Source: Desulfovibrio sp. Huiquan2017 (GTDB taxonomy: Bacteria; Desulfobacterota; Desulfovibrionia; Desulfovibrionales; Desulfovibrionaceae). From it: a stretch of 64,000 bases of DNA. Shown here piece by piece: positions 46,057 through 52,538 of this stretch (position 1 is its first letter; each line of letters opens with the position of its first letter). Both the position numbers and the translations under genes were made by a program. The notes under the pieces were generated by a model. It was not told where the DNA came from. It saw only the letters and a list, made by a program, of their open reading frames with translations, and made no database searches. The DNA is taken from NCBI RefSeq assembly GCF_017351175.1, contig NZ_JAFMPN010000017.1:35577-99576 (forward strand), in the 5' to 3' direction.

Positions 46057-46064
46057 TCCTCCAC

Positions 46065-46082
46065 TTGTGAAGGATTGCACGA
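46065..46082. promoter_or_regulatory. Candidate Rex operator before atpZ
   Basis: TTGTGAAGGATTGCACGA has a perfect left Rex half-site (TTGTGAA) and five of seven matches in the right half, against TTGTGAA-N4-TTCACAA. It lies at the predicted transcription start of an F0 operon that is followed by rex itself. Confidence 0.55.
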
Positions 46083-46147
46083 AATGCCGATATCGGGTTT
46101 AAACCGCCGCCGGCGCGTGTGGGAAACGGCCTTCACGAGGTGCGAAC

Positions 46148-46450
46148 ATGCTCTTTTCAAAAGATGATCGAGTGGTGCAGATCACTCAGCTCGGCGGCAC
46201 CGCTGGAACGATGGGACTGCATATCGTCTCGGCCACCGTCGTCGGTTTGACCATCGGGTATTTCCTGGACGACTACTTCGGGACCAAGCCCTGGCTGATC
46301 ATGACCTTCTTCTTTTTGGGGATCGTCGCCGGGTTCAAGATGGTCTTCGAGGATTTCCGGCGTCTCCAGAGGCGTGAAGAGGCAAAAAAAGCAAGTTCTT
46401 TGAAACAGGATGGAGAAAAGAGTGCTGGGCAGGATGAACCAAAGGCTTGA
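46148..46450 (+). CDS. atpZ: AtpZ/AtpI-type accessory protein of ATP synthase
   Basis: A 100-residue membrane protein with two hydrophobic segments (GLHIVSATVVGLTIGYFL and WLIMTFFFLGIVAGFKMVF) and a charged, Lys-rich tail, the layout of AtpZ encoded at the head of atp operons. It helps F0 assembly or magnesium/calcium transport in related systems. It overlaps the next gene by 41 nt if the upstream ATG is used there. First gene of the atpZ-I-B-E unit. Confidence 0.83.
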   Translation: MLFSKDDRVVQITQLGGTAGTMGLHIVSATVVGLTIGYFLDDYFGTKPWLIMTFFFLGIVAGFKMVFEDFRRLQRREEAKKASSLKQDGEKSAGQDEPKA

Positions 46451-46835
46451 GCGGCTGCTCGTCAAAAGCGGCTTCACCAAGCCGGACGTGCGCATCGTTG
46501 TCCGCAATCAGATTTATGTGTCGCTGGGGACCTCTCTAGTGATCATGCTGGTAACACTGTTTTCCCGGTGGTCCCTGGCCTATCTGGCGGGGGCGTTGAT
46601 CGCCCTCATCAACTTCTGGACACTTGCCCGCGTGACCCAGTCGTTGGTGTACGACAGGAAGCGAGGACCATATCTTCTGTTTGTCATATTCATGGGAAAA
46701 ATGACTCTGAGCGGGCTGGCCCTCTGGTGGCTGATCGGAGTCGAACGGGTTCCCCACTGGGGGTTGATAACGGGTTTGGGCACCGTGGTGGTCAACATTA
46801 CGGCAACCGGTCTGAGTCAGTTGGGGAAGAAATAG
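46410..46835 (+). CDS. atpI: ATP synthase subunit I
   Basis: A 141-residue membrane protein (133 if the ATG at 46434 is used; neither start has a strong ribosome site). Four hydrophobic segments, including VSLGTSLVIMLVTLFSRWS, LAYLAGALIALINFWTLAR and LLFVIFMGKMTLSGLALWW, give the profile of the AtpI chaperone that assembles the c-ring. It overlaps the end of atpZ and precedes atpB by 27 nt. Confidence 0.8.
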   Translation: MEKRVLGRMNQRLERLLVKSGFTKPDVRIVVRNQIYVSLGTSLVIMLVTLFSRWSLAYLAGALIALINFWTLARVTQSLVYDRKRGPYLLFVIFMGKMTLSGLALWWLIGVERVPHWGLITGLGTVVVNITATGLSQLGKK

Positions 46836-46862
46836 CCGAGCTGCTTTTAAGGAGGCTTCGAT

Positions 46863-47585
46863 ATGGGTTTTTCAGGCGGATTGCCGCATCCTCTCTTGTA
46901 CATGGATATGCTCAAAAGCGTCGGCCATTGGGGTGCCCACGTTGAGCAGCTCCTGGGCGTAGACAGCATCAACCACGTGCTCTACATGTGGCTGGTCATG
47001 GCCATCATTCTCTGCTTGGGCCTGATGGTCCGCAGCCGTTTGCAGCTGGTCCCCGGCGGTCTCCAGAACGTCTTCGAGACCATCATCGGCGGGCTGGAGG
47101 ACTTCGTCGTCGCCAACCTGGGCGAGGAAGGCCGTCAGTTCATGCCGCTCCTGTGTACCATTTTCATTTTTATCCTGGGCATGAACTGGCTCGGGCTGAT
47201 CCCGGGCTGCGACGCGCCTACCGCGAACATCAACACGCCGGCGGCCATGGCCATCATCGTGTTCTGTTTCTACCAGTTCACCGGCATCAAGAAATGGGGC
47301 TTCGGCTACATCAAGCACTTCATGGGCCCGGTCGGGTTCCTGGCTCCGCTCATGCTCATCCTTGAGCCGATCTCCCACCTTGCCCGCCCGCTCAGCCTGA
47401 CGCTTCGTCTCTTCGGCAACATCCGCGGCGAGGAAATCGTCCTGATCCTGATGTTCTTCCTGGCGCCGATCCTCGGCTCCCTGCCGATGTACTTCCTGTT
47501 CGTCCTGGCGAAGACCATCCAGGCGTTCATCTTCTTCATGCTGACCATGCTCTACCTGCAAGGCGCCATCGAGCACGCGCACTAG
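46863..47585 (+). CDS. atpB: ATP synthase F0 subunit a
   Basis: A 240-residue integral membrane stator subunit that provides the ion half-channels. The essential arginine is Arg182 in [17 protein letters not shown]; other conserved stretches are [15 protein letters not shown] and [19 protein letters not shown] lies ahead of the ATG. It is followed after 73 nt by atpE. The F1 and b-subunit genes are not in this window, so F0 and F1 genes are split, as I recall for D. vulgaris. Confidence 0.94.
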   Translation: MGFSGGLPHPLLYMDMLKSVGHWGAHVEQLLGVDSINHVLYMWLVMAIILCLGLMVRSRLQLVPGGLQNVFETIIGGLEDFVVANLGEEGRQFMPLLCTIFIFILGMNWLGLIPGCDAPTANINTPAAMAIIVFCFYQFTGIKKWGFGYIKHFMGPVGFLAPLMLILEPISHLARPLSLTLRLFGNIRGEEIVLILMFFLAPILGSLPMYFLFVLAKTIQAFIFFMLTMLYLQGAIEHAH

Positions 47586-47658
47586 GAGCGGTCCGCCAAT
47601 CTTGGGGAAATGGTCCTTGGACCAAAACAATATTATGCAATCCATTTGGAGGATTCAC

Positions 47659-47967
47659 ATGAAAATCGCGAAGATTCTGTTCACCACCCTGGCTATGGTT
47701 CTGGTTGCTTCCGTTGCCTTCGCCGCTGAAGGCGCCGATCCGGTCATGTCCGCCAAGGCCTACGCCACCGCCATCGGCATGGGCATCGCCGCCGGTCTGT
47801 GCGGTATCGGCCAGGGCATGGGCGTGAAGGGTGCTTGCGAAGGCATCGCCCGCAACCCCGAAGCCGGTGGTCAGCTGTCCACCACCCTGATTCTGGGCCT
47901 GGCCTTCATCGAGTCTCTGGCCATTTACGCCCTGGTTGTTAACCTGATCCTGCTCTTCGTGGTCTAA
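47659..47967 (+). CDS. atpE: ATP synthase F0 subunit c
   Basis: A 102-residue c-subunit with an N-terminal signal-like segment ([19 protein letters not shown]) before the two-helix hairpin, as in other deltaproteobacterial c-subunits. The ion-binding carboxylate is Glu85 in [12 protein letters not shown]; Gln52 in GIGQGMG, Ser86 and Tyr90 occupy the positions of Na+ ligands in the Ilyobacter ring (same Gln-Glu spacing of 33). The position equal to Ilyobacter Thr67 is Leu. Start chosen at the ATG after TTGGAGG. Confidence 0.93.
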   Translation: MKIAKILFTTLAMVLVASVAFAAEGADPVMSAKAYATAIGMGIAAGLCGIGQGMGVKGACEGIARNPEAGGQLSTTLILGLAFIESLAIYALVVNLILLFVV

Positions 47968-47993
47968 TTTCAGGTTTACGAAAGCTTTTGAAG

Positions 47994-48016
47994 GGGAGGC
48001 TTCGGCCTCCCTTTTT
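47994..48016 (+). terminator. Terminator between atpE and rex
   Basis: Stem GGGAGGC (47994-48000) with GCCTCCC (48005-48011), TTCG tetraloop, then TTTTT. Confidence 0.9.
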
Positions 48017-48027
48017 CAGCCTCTTTC

Positions 48028-48045
48028 ATGTTAAGAATTTCACAT
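48028..48045. promoter_or_regulatory. Candidate Rex operator upstream of rex
   Basis: ATGTTAAGAATTTCACAT fits the Rex palindrome TTGT(G/T)AA-N4-TT(C/A)ACAA at all but the outermost base on each side. It lies 36 nt before the rex start codon, suggesting autoregulation. Confidence 0.65.
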
Positions 48046-48081
48046 GGCTAGGCCGATCTTGACCGGAAAGAGCTCTAAGAT

Positions 48082-48714
48082 ATGAAAAGCGAACACATCC
48101 CCAAAGCGACCATCGGACGGCTTGCCGTCTACATCCAGGTCCTCGAAAACCTCCTGCGTGACGGCAACGAGGTTATCTCTTCCGAGCGCCTGGCTCGCGC
48201 CTGCTCCGTCAATTCCTCCCAGATTCGAAAGGATCTGGCGTACTTTGGTGAATTCGGCGTCCGTGGCGTAGGATACTACGTCCAGGAGCTGATCACCTCC
48301 ATCAAGCAGTCGCTGGGCATCGACCGGCAGTGGAAATGCGCCTTGATCGGCGTGGGCAACATGGGCAGCGCCCTGCTGCGCCATCACGATTTCGAGAAGC
48401 GCGGGTTCAAGATCTGCGCCGCCTTCGATTGCGATCCGGACAAGATCGGGCTTGAATTCGAAGGCATGGAGATCGTCTGCCCCACGCACCTCAAGGAGCA
48501 GGCCCCGGAATTGGGCCTTGAAATCGGCATTATCGCCACCCCCCCGGATCGGGCGCAACGCGCGGCCAACCACCTCGTGGAGGCCAACATCCGGGGTATC
48601 ATCAACTTCGCCCCGTCCAGGATCAACGTGCCCAAGCACATCCCCGTGGAGTACGTTGATTTCTTCGACCACCTGTATTCCATTGCGTTCCAGATAACCC
48701 TCGGCAGCGATTAG
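48082..48714 (+). CDS. rex: Redox-sensing transcriptional repressor Rex
   Basis: A 210-residue repressor. The N-terminal winged helix (residues 5-85: PKATIGRLAVYIQVLENLL, SVNSSQIRKDLAYFGEFGVRG) binds DNA. The C-terminal Rossmann domain (about 86-205) has the NAD(H) loop ALIGVGNMGSALL and the domain-swapped C-terminal helix (YVDFFDHLYSIAFQI). It releases DNA when the NADH/NAD+ ratio rises. In D. vulgaris it represses sulfate adenylyltransferase and other energy genes. It lies just after the F0 genes, with a terminator between. Confidence 0.95.
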   Translation: MKSEHIPKATIGRLAVYIQVLENLLRDGNEVISSERLARACSVNSSQIRKDLAYFGEFGVRGVGYYVQELITSIKQSLGIDRQWKCALIGVGNMGSALLRHHDFEKRGFKICAAFDCDPDKIGLEFEGMEIVCPTHLKEQAPELGLEIGIIATPPDRAQRAANHLVEANIRGIINFAPSRINVPKHIPVEYVDFFDHLYSIAFQITLGSD

Positions 48715-48854
48715 GACAGGCGCGCACCTGTCCCGAGGGTCGCCTTCGTTTCCTTCGAAGGTCAGCCGTTACGCTTGCGGCGCGGTTCGGGAGACTGCCG
48801 AATCGTGCGGCTTTTTGTCGTTTTGCGGAAGAGCCCGCCGTGCGCATGGAACAG

Positions 48855-48880
48855 AAAGGCCGCCCCCGGGGGCGGCCTTT
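48855..48880. terminator. Bidirectional terminator between rex and terC-like gene
   Basis: A perfect 26-bp palindrome with arms AAAGGCCGCCCCC and GGGGGCGGCCTTT, T-rich on the right. It serves the convergent rex and TerC-family genes. Confidence 0.8.
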
Positions 48881-48907
48881 TCGTCTTTTCCCGAGGGGAG
48901 GGAGCGG

Positions 48908-49621
48908 CTAGGCGGTCCGCTTTCTGACCTTCAGGTTCATGAACTCCACGAACAGCGAGAACGCCATGGCGAAATAGATGTACCCGCGATCAATGTGCTT
49001 GTGCATGCCCTCGGCCATGAGGAAAATGCCGACCAGCAGCAGGAAGGAGAAGGCGAGCATCTGCACCGTGGGATGGGCGGACACGAACGCCGAAACCGGC
49101 CCGGCGAACCACAGCATGACCCCCACGGCAATGACGATGGCCGCGATCATGACCGTGAGGTGCTGGGCCATGCCCACGGCGGTGATGACCGAGTCCAGGG
49201 AAAAGACCACGTCGAGCAGCAGGATCTGAATGACGGCCCCGGCATAGGAGCGGACGGCCCGGTCCGTCCCCTCGCCCGGAGGCGGTCCTTCCAGCTTATC
49301 GTGGATTTCGTGGGTGGCCTTGGCCAGCAGGAATAGCCCGCCGGTCAGCAGAACCACGTCGCGGCCCGAGACCACATGCCCGAGCAGGGTGAACAGCGGC
49401 GCGGTCAGCCCCATGATGGCCGAGATGGCCAACAACAGGGCGATGCGGGTGACCATGGCCAGCCCGATGCCCAGCCGCCTGGCCGCGTCCCGCGAGGCTG
49501 CGGGCAGCTTGTTGGTGACCACCACCACGAAGACGATGTTGTCGATGCCGAGCACGATCTCCAGCCCGGCCAGGGTGACCAGGGCGATACCGTTTTCCAG
49601 GGTCCACAGTCCTTCGAACAT
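48908..49621 (-). CDS. TerC family integral membrane protein
   Basis: A 237-residue membrane protein with about seven hydrophobic segments. The conserved metal-site motifs are GLEIVLGIDNIVFV near the start and LLDVVFSLDSVITAVGMA in the middle, each with the paired acidic residues of TerC/Alx proteins. TerC members are linked to tellurite resistance and, in Alx and MeeF/MeeY, to manganese export. The specific metal here is not readable. The Asp/Asn arrangement is intact, so it should be functional. It is monocistronic. Confidence 0.88.
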   Translation of the reverse strand: MFEGLWTLENGIALVTLAGLEIVLGIDNIVFVVVVTNKLPAASRDAARRLGIGLAMVTRIALLLAISAIMGLTAPLFTLLGHVVSGRDVVLLTGGLFLLAKATHEIHDKLEGPPPGEGTDRAVRSYAGAVIQILLLDVVFSLDSVITAVGMAQHLTVMIAAIVIAVGVMLWFAGPVSAFVSAHPTVQMLAFSFLLLVGIFLMAEGMHKHIDRGYIYFAMAFSLFVEFMNLKVRKRTA

Positions 49622-49679
49622 GCCGTTTCCTCGGTCTGGGGTTTTGATGGGGCCAGTATGAAGGAAGCCCGGCGCGGAA

Positions 49680-50297
49680 TCAATCGGCCGGTGTCGAAGC
49701 CGCGTACAGCCCGACCCATCCGTCCATGAAGGTACGCTCCAGCCGGGCGGTCAGCCCGGCGCGGCCCAGGAGGGGGAGTGCGCCGCCGTCGGCCATGTAG
49801 TCGAGGAACCGGGCGTGGTGTTCGCGTCCGGCCAGTCGTTCGACCATGCGGATGGCCCGGCCCGTGAGCCAGGACTGGTTCGGGCCCGCCGAGATGTAGT
49901 CGGCCACGAGGACGAGCCCGCCCGGTTGAATCATGCGGCGGGCCTCGGTCAGGATGGCCCGGGCCGTGAGCAGGGGCTTCTCGTGCAGGGCGAAGCTGAT
50001 GGATACGGCGTTGAAGCCGTGGTCCGGCAGGGGCAGGGCCGCGGCATCGGCCAGGATGTAGGTCGCGCCGGGCCGCTTGCGCCCGGCCACGGCGAGCATG
50101 TGCGGGGAGAGGTCCACGCCGGTCACGGACAAGCCCAGAGCGAGGGCTTGCCGGGCCAGGAGCCCGGTGCCGCAGCACAGGTCCAGGATGTTTCCGCCCG
50201 CCTTGGCCAGCCGTTCGGCCATGGCCTGGTGGATGGGGCGCAGGGGCGCGCCGACCAGGGGATCGTACAGGGTGGCGATGCGGCCGTATTCATCCAT
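49680..50297 (-). CDS. Class I SAM-dependent methyltransferase
   Basis: A 205-residue Rossmann methyltransferase resembling UbiE/MenG-like small enzymes. The SAM motif is ILDLCCGTGLLARQAL, with VTGVDLSPHMLAVA as motif II, ADAAALPLPDHGFNAV as motif III and IQPGGLVLVADYI after it. Start chosen at the ATG nine bases after GGAG, inside the end of the upstream gene. It is probably co-transcribed with the binding protein at 50302. The substrate is unknown; being far from men/ubi genes, assignment to quinone synthesis is not supported. Confidence 0.82.
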   Translation of the reverse strand: MDEYGRIATLYDPLVGAPLRPIHQAMAERLAKAGGNILDLCCGTGLLARQALALGLSVTGVDLSPHMLAVAGRKRPGATYILADAAALPLPDHGFNAVSISFALHEKPLLTARAILTEARRMIQPGGLVLVADYISAGPNQSWLTGRAIRMVERLAGREHHARFLDYMADGGALPLLGRAGLTARLERTFMDGWVGLYAASTPAD

Positions 50298-50301
50298 GGG
50301 A

Positions 50302-51105
50302 TCAATCTCCGGCCGTCGAGAGAATGTGCCGGATTCGGTCCTCGGGAAGCCCATGTCGGGTATAGATGGCCGCCAGTTCCCCGGATTTGGCCATCTCGCC
50401 CATGCGCCGGTCGAAGATGTCCCGCAGGCGGATTCCCTCGGACGTGGGCGCGAAAAGCGGGACCACGTCCATGCTCATGAACCGGGAAAAACCGAATTCG
50501 GTCGATGGCAGGCCGGATTTGCGCACGGCGTCTTTGAGCATGGTTTCTTCGCCGACGACATAGCGGACGCGTCCCCGGTCGAGCATGTGGATGGCCGAGG
50601 TTCTGTCATACGTGGTCTGGGGTCGAATCCGCACCGGCAGCAGCCGCTGGAAGTCGTGGCCGTACAGGTGGGCGACTTTTTGGCCCGCCAGGTCGTGAAG
50701 GCCGGAAAATCCCCGGGCAGAGACATAGACCACGGCCAGGTCGTAGGCGATGATGACCGATCGGGCCTGGCCTGCCCCTTCCGGTGTGCCTTTGGAAGTC
50801 AGCGTGCATTGGATGCTCCCCCTGGACAGTTCATCGCGGGCGCGGAGGTAGGGAATGTCCCGGTGGATCAGGTCGTAGCCAGCCGGGGCCAGGGCGGCCC
50901 GGAGCACTTCGGTGACGAAGCCGGTGTTGTCGTTGCGCACGGCGTCCCCGGACTCGGGCATGCCGAATACGCAGACGGGCACGGGCGACCAGTCGTCCTC
51001 GGGCGCGATGGGGGCCGTGGCGCCTGCGCGGGCGGGATGCGCGGACAGGAGCAGGGCGAACAGTGCGGCGGCAAGTATTCGTAGGGGGGGCATGGTACGA
51101 AGCAT
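50302..51105 (-). CDS. Periplasmic solute-binding-like protein (SBP_bac_3 type)
   Basis: A 267-residue exported protein with signal peptide (LRILAAALFALLLSAHPARA). The mature part has the type-II binding fold pattern: NDNTGFVTEVLRAALAPAGYDL, YLRARDELSRGSIQCTLT, and a second lobe with GLHDLAGQKVAHLYG and MLDRGRVRYVVGEETML. It resembles amino-acid binding proteins, but no transporter genes lie nearby; it could be a stand-alone binding protein or sensor partner. It is followed 4 nt later by the methyltransferase start. Confidence 0.78.
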   Translation of the reverse strand: MLRTMPPLRILAAALFALLLSAHPARAGATAPIAPEDDWSPVPVCVFGMPESGDAVRNDNTGFVTEVLRAALAPAGYDLIHRDIPYLRARDELSRGSIQCTLTSKGTPEGAGQARSVIIAYDLAVVYVSARGFSGLHDLAGQKVAHLYGHDFQRLLPVRIRPQTTYDRTSAIHMLDRGRVRYVVGEETMLKDAVRKSGLPSTEFGFSRFMSMDVVPLFAPTSEGIRLRDIFDRRMGEMAKSGELAAIYTRHGLPEDRIRHILSTAGD

Positions 51106-51169
51106 AGCATCCCCGGGAGATCAAGTCATCCATCTTGCCCGGTGCCGGATTGAGACCAGGGTGCCCCCA

Positions 51170-51198
51170 TTGGACTGCGTTTCGGCAACTGTGCTAGT
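51170..51198 (+). promoter_or_regulatory. Predicted promoter of the CooA-like gene
   Basis: TTGGAC (51170) and GCTAGT (51193) are separated by 17 nt, with the start codon 24 nt downstream of the -10. Confidence 0.45.
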
Positions 51199-51221
51199 CT
51201 CCGATCCACAGGGGGGAAGGC

Positions 51222-51902
51222 ATGAAATTCACCGGGGTCAATCTGCTCGACGAACTGGACCGGCCCGAGCTGGCCGATCTGCGATCGGTTTTCCGCAAGC
51301 GCACCTTTGCCAAGAACACCGTCATCTTTCGGCCGGACGAGGGCGAGGATCTGGTCTTTGTGGTCGCCTCGGGCCGCATCCGGGTCTATCTGGCCTATGA
51401 GGACAAGGAGTTCACCCTGGCCATCCTCAACCCCGGCGATCCCTATTCGACCCACTCCGGCTGCTACATCCAGACCATGGAGGATGCGGAAATTCTGGTC
51501 ACGGATGTGCGCTCGGTCAAGCGCTGCATGGCCGAAATCCCCCTGTTCACGCGGACCATGGTCCGCGTGTTGGGGCATATCCTGCGCAACTCCTTCTCGA
51601 TTATCGGCGGTTTGGCCTTCAAGGATATCTACAACCGGCTCATGGATTTCATCCTGGCCGAGGCTCGGGCCTTGGGCGCACCGGAGAACGGCGGCTGCCT
51701 GCTCCGGCTGGACCTGACCATCGAGCAGCTCTCACGCCTCATGGGCGCCACGCGTCAGACCGTGTCCACCCTGCTCAACGACATGGAGCGGGCCGGACTG
51801 ATGGAAAAACGCGGTCGCGGCGAATACTTCATCCACGACCTTGACGCTTTGGCCAAGGCCGCTGGCGGAGATTCGGAACGATCAGGCAAACCAGTCGGTT
51901 AA
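51222..51902 (+). CDS. cooA: CooA-like CO-sensing Crp/Fnr family regulator
   Basis: A 226-residue Crp/Fnr regulator. The sensor domain contains PGDPYSTHSGCYIQTMEDAE, which aligns with the CooA heme pocket: His78 occupies the position of Rhodospirillum His77, the CO-displaced heme ligand in the reduced state, and the HSGC stretch is shared, but the oxidised-state Cys75 is replaced by Ser76. The long dimer helix and the C-terminal helix-turn-helix (EQLSRLMGATRQTVSTLLNDM) are intact. It lies upstream of cooS and cooC, with a CooA-type palindrome in front of cooS. It should activate them on CO binding. Confidence 0.82.
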   Translation: MKFTGVNLLDELDRPELADLRSVFRKRTFAKNTVIFRPDEGEDLVFVVASGRIRVYLAYEDKEFTLAILNPGDPYSTHSGCYIQTMEDAEILVTDVRSVKRCMAEIPLFTRTMVRVLGHILRNSFSIIGGLAFKDIYNRLMDFILAEARALGAPENGGCLLRLDLTIEQLSRLMGATRQTVSTLLNDMERAGLMEKRGRGEYFIHDLDALAKAAGGDSERSGKPVG

Positions 51903-52133
51903 CCGGTCGTAAACCTGGGGGCTGACGGTGAATCCGTCGCTGCCCGCCGGGAAATCGCCCCGCCAGAACCGGGCGCGGGTATTGATCGTCCGGATAACGT
52001 CTTTCGCCTTTGTCTCCGAGAGGTTGAGTTCGCTCACGATGTCGGAGACCGTAAAACGGAAGGGGGATTCATCGTTTGAATATCCCTGCCGGATGAAGTC
52101 CAGAACGCCTTTGATGTCATTGTATTTTGCCAT
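51882..52133 (-). CDS. Small winged-helix-like protein, function unknown
   Basis: An 83-residue protein on the minus strand between cooA and cooS, overlapping the cooA 3' end by 21 nt. AGGAGACGAC ahead of the ATG is a good ribosome site. The sequence YNDIKGVLDFIRQGYS, then FTVSDIVSELNLSETKAKDVI, suggests a small helix-turn-helix or winged helix. It could be a regulatory protein of the neighbouring CO genes or an unrelated resident. I do not recognise the family. Confidence 0.72.
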   Translation of the reverse strand: MAKYNDIKGVLDFIRQGYSNDESPFRFTVSDIVSELNLSETKAKDVIRTINTRARFWRGDFPAGSDGFTVSPQVYDRLTDWFA

Positions 52134-52422
52134 GTCGTCTCCTGGGTTCGTTTCGTGATCGATCTGTCTGTTTCTTTTTTTCTTCCTTCTATCGTTATAT
52201 GTATGGACAGACTAAGTCATCCTGAAAATGCAAAATTTTGGGAGTCGTCCCGTCGTCCACCGTGCCGCCACCCATCTTCTGAACGATTTTTCACTTGTTC
52301 AGCCGTTTTGTCCCGAAAAGGGGCTTTGAGGAGATATATTTCCAGTAAAACGGCAAAACATCCCCTTGTTTCCTGGCCGTTTTTCGGAAAACAGCCGTTT
52401 TTCCGCCTTATTTGTCGGCCAG

Positions 52423-52438
52423 CCGACATACGCCAACC
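52423..52438. promoter_or_regulatory. CooA-type operator upstream of cooS
   Basis: TGTCGGCCAGCCGACA is a perfect 16-bp palindrome matching the CooA site pattern TGTCGG-N4-CCGACA. It is the only such motif noticed in the 405-nt gap 52134-52538, 101 nt before the cooS ATG. The remaining gap shows no other clear element; a -10 box is not obvious. Confidence 0.75.
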
Positions 52439-52538
52439 GCGAGAATCGGTATTGTTGGTCGCAGTAGCCGCAAACTTAGTACACGGCCCGGGCGGGTTGC
52501 ATTCATCAAGCCCGGCAAAAGGGATAGGAGGTACATCC

